Assembly: GCA_902777275.1 (NCBI GenBank)
Contig: CACYTI010000021.1
Location: 1-34,713 of the forward strand
Direction of reading: 5' to 3'
DNA length: 34,713 nt
Origin: an uncultured Ruminococcus sp.
Lineage (GTDB): Bacteria; Bacillota; Clostridia; Oscillospirales; Acutalibacteraceae
The notes under the pieces: generated by a model
The model's database searches: none
What the model was told of the DNA's origin: nothing
What the model saw: the letters and a program-made list of their open reading frames with translations, nothing else
Part shown: positions 32,105-34,713 of the stretch, piece by piece
Layout of the letters: the number at the start of each line of letters is the position of its first letter
Position numbering within the stretch: the stretch's first letter is position 1
Translations under genes and position numbers: made by a program

Positions 32105-33460
32105 ATGAAACCGTTCACTTTATCGGAAATTGCCGCGGCGTGCGGCGGAAAATATGTCGGCAGCGAGGAAATGAAATCGACTGCAATAACCTCCGTTGAG
32201 CGCGACAGCAGGCAGATAAAACCCGGCTCGCTGTTCCTCGCCATTCCGGGCGAGCGCGTTGACGGTCACGATTTTATCCAAAAATGCTACGACAGCGGCG
32301 CGGTCTGCGCTGTTTGCGAAAGAGCGCCCGAAAATGCGGAAAAGCCATATATTCTTGTGCCGTCAACACTTGAGGCGGTGAAGAAAATAGGCAGGGCTTA
32401 CCGCGAGAAGTTTGACATTCCCGTGGTCGGAGTATCGGGCAGCGTCGGCAAGACCTCAACAAAGGAAATGCTGTACGCGGTGCTTTCGCAAAAATACAAG
32501 ACACACAAAACACAGGGCAACCTGAACAACGAGTTAGGCGTGCCGCTCACTCTGCTGAGTATGCCCGAGGACGCCGAGGCTGCGGTCATCGAAATGGGGA
32601 TCTCGGGCTTCGGCGAAATGACCCGTCTTTCTGAAATGGCTCAGCCGACGATCTGCGTGCTGACCGTTATCGGCTGCTGCCACCTTGAAAACCTCGGCGA
32701 CCGCGACGGCGTTCTCAAAGCCAAAACCGAGATGTTCGCTAACGCCCGCAAAGGTGCGCAGTATGTACTCAACGGCGACGACGATAAGCTGTCGCAAATC
32801 ACTGAGGTTCGCGGCACTGAGCCGATTTTCTACGGTCTTGACCCGCGCTTCCGCTATCACGCAGAAAACATCGAAAACAACGGCGAGGGCGGCGTAAGCT
32901 GCACCCTCTGCTTTGACGACACGCGCCTTGACGTGACGATACCCGCAATAGGAAGCTACATGGTTTCAAATGCGCTGGCGGCTGTGGCGGCAGGCAAGCT
33001 GCTCGGACTAAGCGACGAACAGCTCAAAAACGGCGTTGAAGCCTACAAAACCATTGGCAGCCGCGCCAATGTTATAAACACGGAAAGCCTGAGAATTATC
33101 GACGATTGCTACAACGCGAACCCCACCTCGGTAAAGGCGTCGCTCGACACACTAAAAAACTTCTCGGGCAGGACAGTTGCCATTCTCGGCGACATGAAGG
33201 AGCTGGGTGCGAATGAGCTTGCTCTCCACTTTGACACGGGAGCTTACGCGTCGGATATCGGTGTAAACCTCGTTATCGGCGCCGGTCCTCTCGCAAAGGA
33301 GCTTGTAAGGGGAGCGCACGGAATTTGGTACGAAACCGTTGAGGCTCTTATCAAGGAACTGCCTGCTCATCTCAAAAAAGGCGACACGGTGCTTGTCAAG
33401 GCGTCTCACTCTATGCGCTTTGAGAGAATAGTTGATTATTTAAAAAACCTGTCAGTCTGA
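32105..33460 (+). CDS. murF: UDP-N-acetylmuramoyl-tripeptide--D-alanyl-D-alanine ligase
   Basis: MurF joins D-Ala-D-Ala to the UDP-MurNAc tripeptide, the last cytoplasmic step in building the pentapeptide. The 451-aa length is normal. The Mur ligase P-loop is GVSGSVGKTSTKE (109-121, K116); NLNNELGVPLTLL (about 138-150), DDCYNANPTSVKASL and ILGDMKELG (family signatures of MurF) are all present. ATG at 32105 has AAGG upstream; the longer frame from 32063 overlaps ddl. Operon with ddl. Confidence 0.96.
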   Translation: MKPFTLSEIAAACGGKYVGSEEMKSTAITSVERDSRQIKPGSLFLAIPGERVDGHDFIQKCYDSGAVCAVCERAPENAEKPYILVPSTLEAVKKIGRAYREKFDIPVVGVSGSVGKTSTKEMLYAVLSQKYKTHKTQGNLNNELGVPLTLLSMPEDAEAAVIEMGISGFGEMTRLSEMAQPTICVLTVIGCCHLENLGDRDGVLKAKTEMFANARKGAQYVLNGDDDKLSQITEVRGTEPIFYGLDPRFRYHAENIENNGEGGVSCTLCFDDTRLDVTIPAIGSYMVSNALAAVAAGKLLGLSDEQLKNGVEAYKTIGSRANVINTESLRIIDDCYNANPTSVKASLDTLKNFSGRTVAILGDMKELGANELALHFDTGAYASDIGVNLVIGAGPLAKELVRGAHGIWYETVEALIKELPAHLKKGDTVLVKASHSMRFERIVDYLKNLSV

Positions 33461-33478
33461 ACGAAAGGAATGAACTAA

Positions 33479-34105
33479 ATGCCCGTAACTTATATGACAC
33501 ACCCGCTGATAAAGCACAAAATCACCCTGATCCGCAAACCTGAAACGGGCTCAAGCGAATTCCGCAAGCTTGTTGATGAAATCGCGATTATGATGGGGTA
33601 CGAGGCGCTTGCCGACCTTCCGACCAAGAACGTTGAGATAATGACTCCGATGGAAAAAACCGTTCAGCCGGTTATCAGCGGCAAAAAGCCTGCAGTCGTT
33701 CCTATCCTCCGCGCAGGACTCGGAATGCTCAACGGTATTTTAGCCTTGGTTCCCACAGCTAAGGTCGGTCACATCGGACTTTGCCGTGACCCCGAGACTC
33801 ACCTTCCTCAGGAATACTACTGCAAACTGCCCAACGCTATCGGCGAACGCCAAATCGTAGTGATCGACCCAATGCTCGCCACAGGCGGCTCGGCAGTTGC
33901 GGCGGTAAATCTGGTAAAAGCGCACGGCGGAAAGAAAATTAAATTTTTGTCGATAGTAGCCGCACCCGAGGGCGTGAGCGCACTGATGGCGGCACACCCC
34001 GACATTCAGCTTTATGTCGGCTGCCTCGACCACTGCCTTAACGAACACGCCTACATCTGCCCCGGCTTGGGCGACGCAGGCGACAGGATTTTCGGCACAG
34101 ACTGA
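33479..34105 (+). CDS. upp: Uracil phosphoribosyltransferase
   Basis: Salvage enzyme making UMP from uracil and PRPP. It is 208 aa, the standard size. The PRPP-binding loop is [13 protein letters not shown] (127-139), PILRAGLGM (75-83) is the substrate loop, and [16 protein letters not shown] closes the uracil pocket at the C-terminus. GAAAGGA precedes ATG 33479, 18 bases after murF. Confidence 0.97.
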   Translation: MPVTYMTHPLIKHKITLIRKPETGSSEFRKLVDEIAIMMGYEALADLPTKNVEIMTPMEKTVQPVISGKKPAVVPILRAGLGMLNGILALVPTAKVGHIGLCRDPETHLPQEYYCKLPNAIGERQIVVIDPMLATGGSAVAAVNLVKAHGGKKIKFLSIVAAPEGVSALMAAHPDIQLYVGCLDHCLNEHAYICPGLGDAGDRIFGTD

Positions 34106-34132
34106 TTCAGACAATAAGTTTTTATAAATATC

Positions 34133-34178
34133 CGAAAGCCTGCAAAACTCTCCTTTGAGATCAGTGCCGGCTTTTTGA
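34133..34178 (+). terminator. Hairpin after upp
   Basis: AAAGCC and GGCTTT arms, with an inner CTC/GAG stem, followed by TTTTTG, lie about 30 bases past the upp stop. A second, stronger hairpin follows at 34222, so upp may have tandem terminators. Confidence 0.5.
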
Positions 34179-34221
34179 ATGTATCTCGCGAAATCCAATG
34201 TTATAATAGGATATCAAGAAA

Positions 34222-34255
34222 ATCCCGCCGGACTGAAATCGGGCGGGATCTTTTA
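34222..34255. terminator. Bidirectional terminator between upp and the small hypothetical gene
   Basis: ATCCCGCC (34222-34229) and GGCGGGAT (34242-34249) form a GC-rich 8-bp stem, with CTTTT following on the plus strand and TTTTCTT on the minus strand. It separates two convergent genes. Confidence 0.8.
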
Positions 34256-34273
34256 TAATATTAAAGTAAACGT

Positions 34274-34459
34274 TTAAAAATAATACTCTTCAAACGCGTC
34301 CTCGTCGTATGGTTCTTCTCGTGCGGCGGGGACTGCGCCTGTCATTTCGGTTGACGACACTATATCGGGATCGAGCGTAACGCTGCCCGCGTCCGGGTCA
34401 AATATGCCGTTATAACGTTTCGATTTGCCGTTTGTAAAAACAGGTTTGCGTTTCTTCAT
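34274..34459 (-). CDS. Small hypothetical protein, 61 aa
   Basis: From the ATG at 34459 (AAAGGAG 8 bases upstream; the longer frame to 34543 runs through a hairpin and lacks a site). The protein has a very basic start (MKKRKPVFTNGKSKRYNG) and a very acidic end (EEPYDEDAFEEYYF), with no membrane segment. I do not recognise a family. It lies just downstream of an rRNA operon end. Its ribosome site is inside a 9-bp hairpin (34468-34498). Confidence 0.6.
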   Translation of the reverse strand: MKKRKPVFTNGKSKRYNGIFDPDAGSVTLDPDIVSSTEMTGAVPAAREEPYDEDAFEEYYF

Positions 34460-34467
34460 AACAAAAA

Positions 34468-34498
34468 CTCCTTTCGAGATTAGCTTGTCCGAAAGGAG
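34468..34498. promoter_or_regulatory. Hairpin covering the ribosome site of the small gene
   Basis: CTCCTTTCG (34468-34476) and CGAAAGGAG (34490-34498) are perfect 9-base arms. On the minus strand the second arm to be made contains the AAAGGAG ribosome site of the 61-aa gene. T runs flank it on both strands, so it also looks like a bidirectional intrinsic terminator. Both readings are open: translational masking, or a backup terminator of the rRNA operon. Confidence 0.55.
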
Positions 34499-34540
34499 CC
34501 TTTTTATGCAGTGTGAAACGCGCGCACGATAAGACAGTAA

Positions 34541-34572
34541 CAAAATAAAAAGCGCCGAATAACCGACGCTTT
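34541..34572 (-). terminator. Terminator of the rRNA operon
   Basis: AAAGCGCCG (34549-34557) and CGACGCTTT (34564-34572) pair with one wobble around a 6-base loop, followed on the minus strand by TTTTTATTTTG. It lies about 97 bases after the 23S 3' end with no 5S rRNA in between. Confidence 0.75.
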
Positions 34573-34668
34573 AAGTACCTTCAAAACTGAATAAAGAGCA
34601 GGGAGAAGAGTATCAATACTGCTGACCAAAGAAGTGAAGGACTTAAATGCATCTTGCCTTCTTAGTAT

Positions 34669-34713
34669 GGTCAAGCCCTCGACCTATTAGTACTGCCAAG
34701 CTGAACATGTCAC
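34669..34713 (-). rRNA. 23S ribosomal RNA, 3' end (partial, runs off the window)
   Basis: The minus strand reads ...GTACTAATAGGTCGAGGGCTTGACC, the highly conserved 3' end of Firmicutes 23S rRNA. About 45 bases are inside the window. The 3' boundary near 34669 is set by analogy with known 23S ends. Spacer 34573-34668 contains CAGTTTTGAAGGT, a sequence type common after rRNA genes in this group, and no 5S or tRNA gene. Confidence 0.9.

Noticed and set aside
34573-34668. 5S rRNA or tRNA gene after 23S
   Set aside because: The spacer is too short for 5S next to the terminator and shows neither 5S loop sequences nor a tRNA cloverleaf.

Overview
The window looks like chromosomal DNA of a gut anaerobe of the Clostridia, close to Ruminococcus (Oscillospiraceae). 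The main clues are a secreted amylase with a type I dockerin (as in amylosome or cellulosome producers), Gram-positive style strong Shine-Dalgarno sites, sigma-A type promoters with 16-17 bp spacers, the FakA/FakB fatty acid kinase pair, and a two-subunit iron-sulfur fumarase. The genus is inferred from gene content only.

Layout. 199-7750 (minus): two secreted proteins, a MalS-like GH13 amylase with a CBM26-like module and an internal dockerin, and a large repeat protein whose N-terminal half looks like a caspase-fold (clan CD) cysteine peptidase. Their leaders share a conserved 33-nt element. 8127-11978 (minus): malQ-glgP operon for intracellular use of maltodextrin. 12105-12390: four ~73-bp tandem repeats. 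12553-13278 (plus): Sir2 deacylase. 13371-13772 (minus): an orphan YtrA-type GntR regulator with a consensus promoter and a direct-repeat operator. 13895-14076 (minus): an apparent free-standing small RNA gene.

14250-26136 (minus) is the most unusual part: twelve co-directional, mostly overlapping or closely spaced genes that read as one lipid operon. In transcription order: acyl-AMP ligase fused to an acyl carrier domain, two PlsC-type acyltransferases, a second acyl-AMP ligase, a free acyl carrier protein, an LRAT/NlpC-like protein with a decayed phosphopantetheinyl-transferase-like tail, a membrane-anchored hydrolase, FakB, FakA, a second hydrolase with Cys instead of Ser at the nucleophile elbow, a small two-helix membrane protein, and a third hydrolase. 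This suggests a dedicated path that activates fatty acids (as acyl-AMP/acyl-ACP and as acyl-phosphate) and places them on a glycerolipid or other acceptor. I do not recognise it as a described system.

26781-28971 (minus): an OmpR-type two-component system. 29157-30548 (plus): fumarase alpha and beta. 30684-34105 (plus): a MIF-like tautomerase, ddl, murF and upp, apparently one operon. 34274-34459 (minus): a small hypothetical gene. 34669-34713 (minus): the 3' end of a 23S rRNA gene, followed by a terminator with no 5S rRNA between.

How it fits together: the dockerin amylase breaks starch outside the cell, and MalQ and GlgP turn imported maltodextrins into glucose 1-phosphate and glucose. The lipid operon, two-component system and cell-wall genes concern the envelope. 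All functions are read from sequence motifs; no database search was run.
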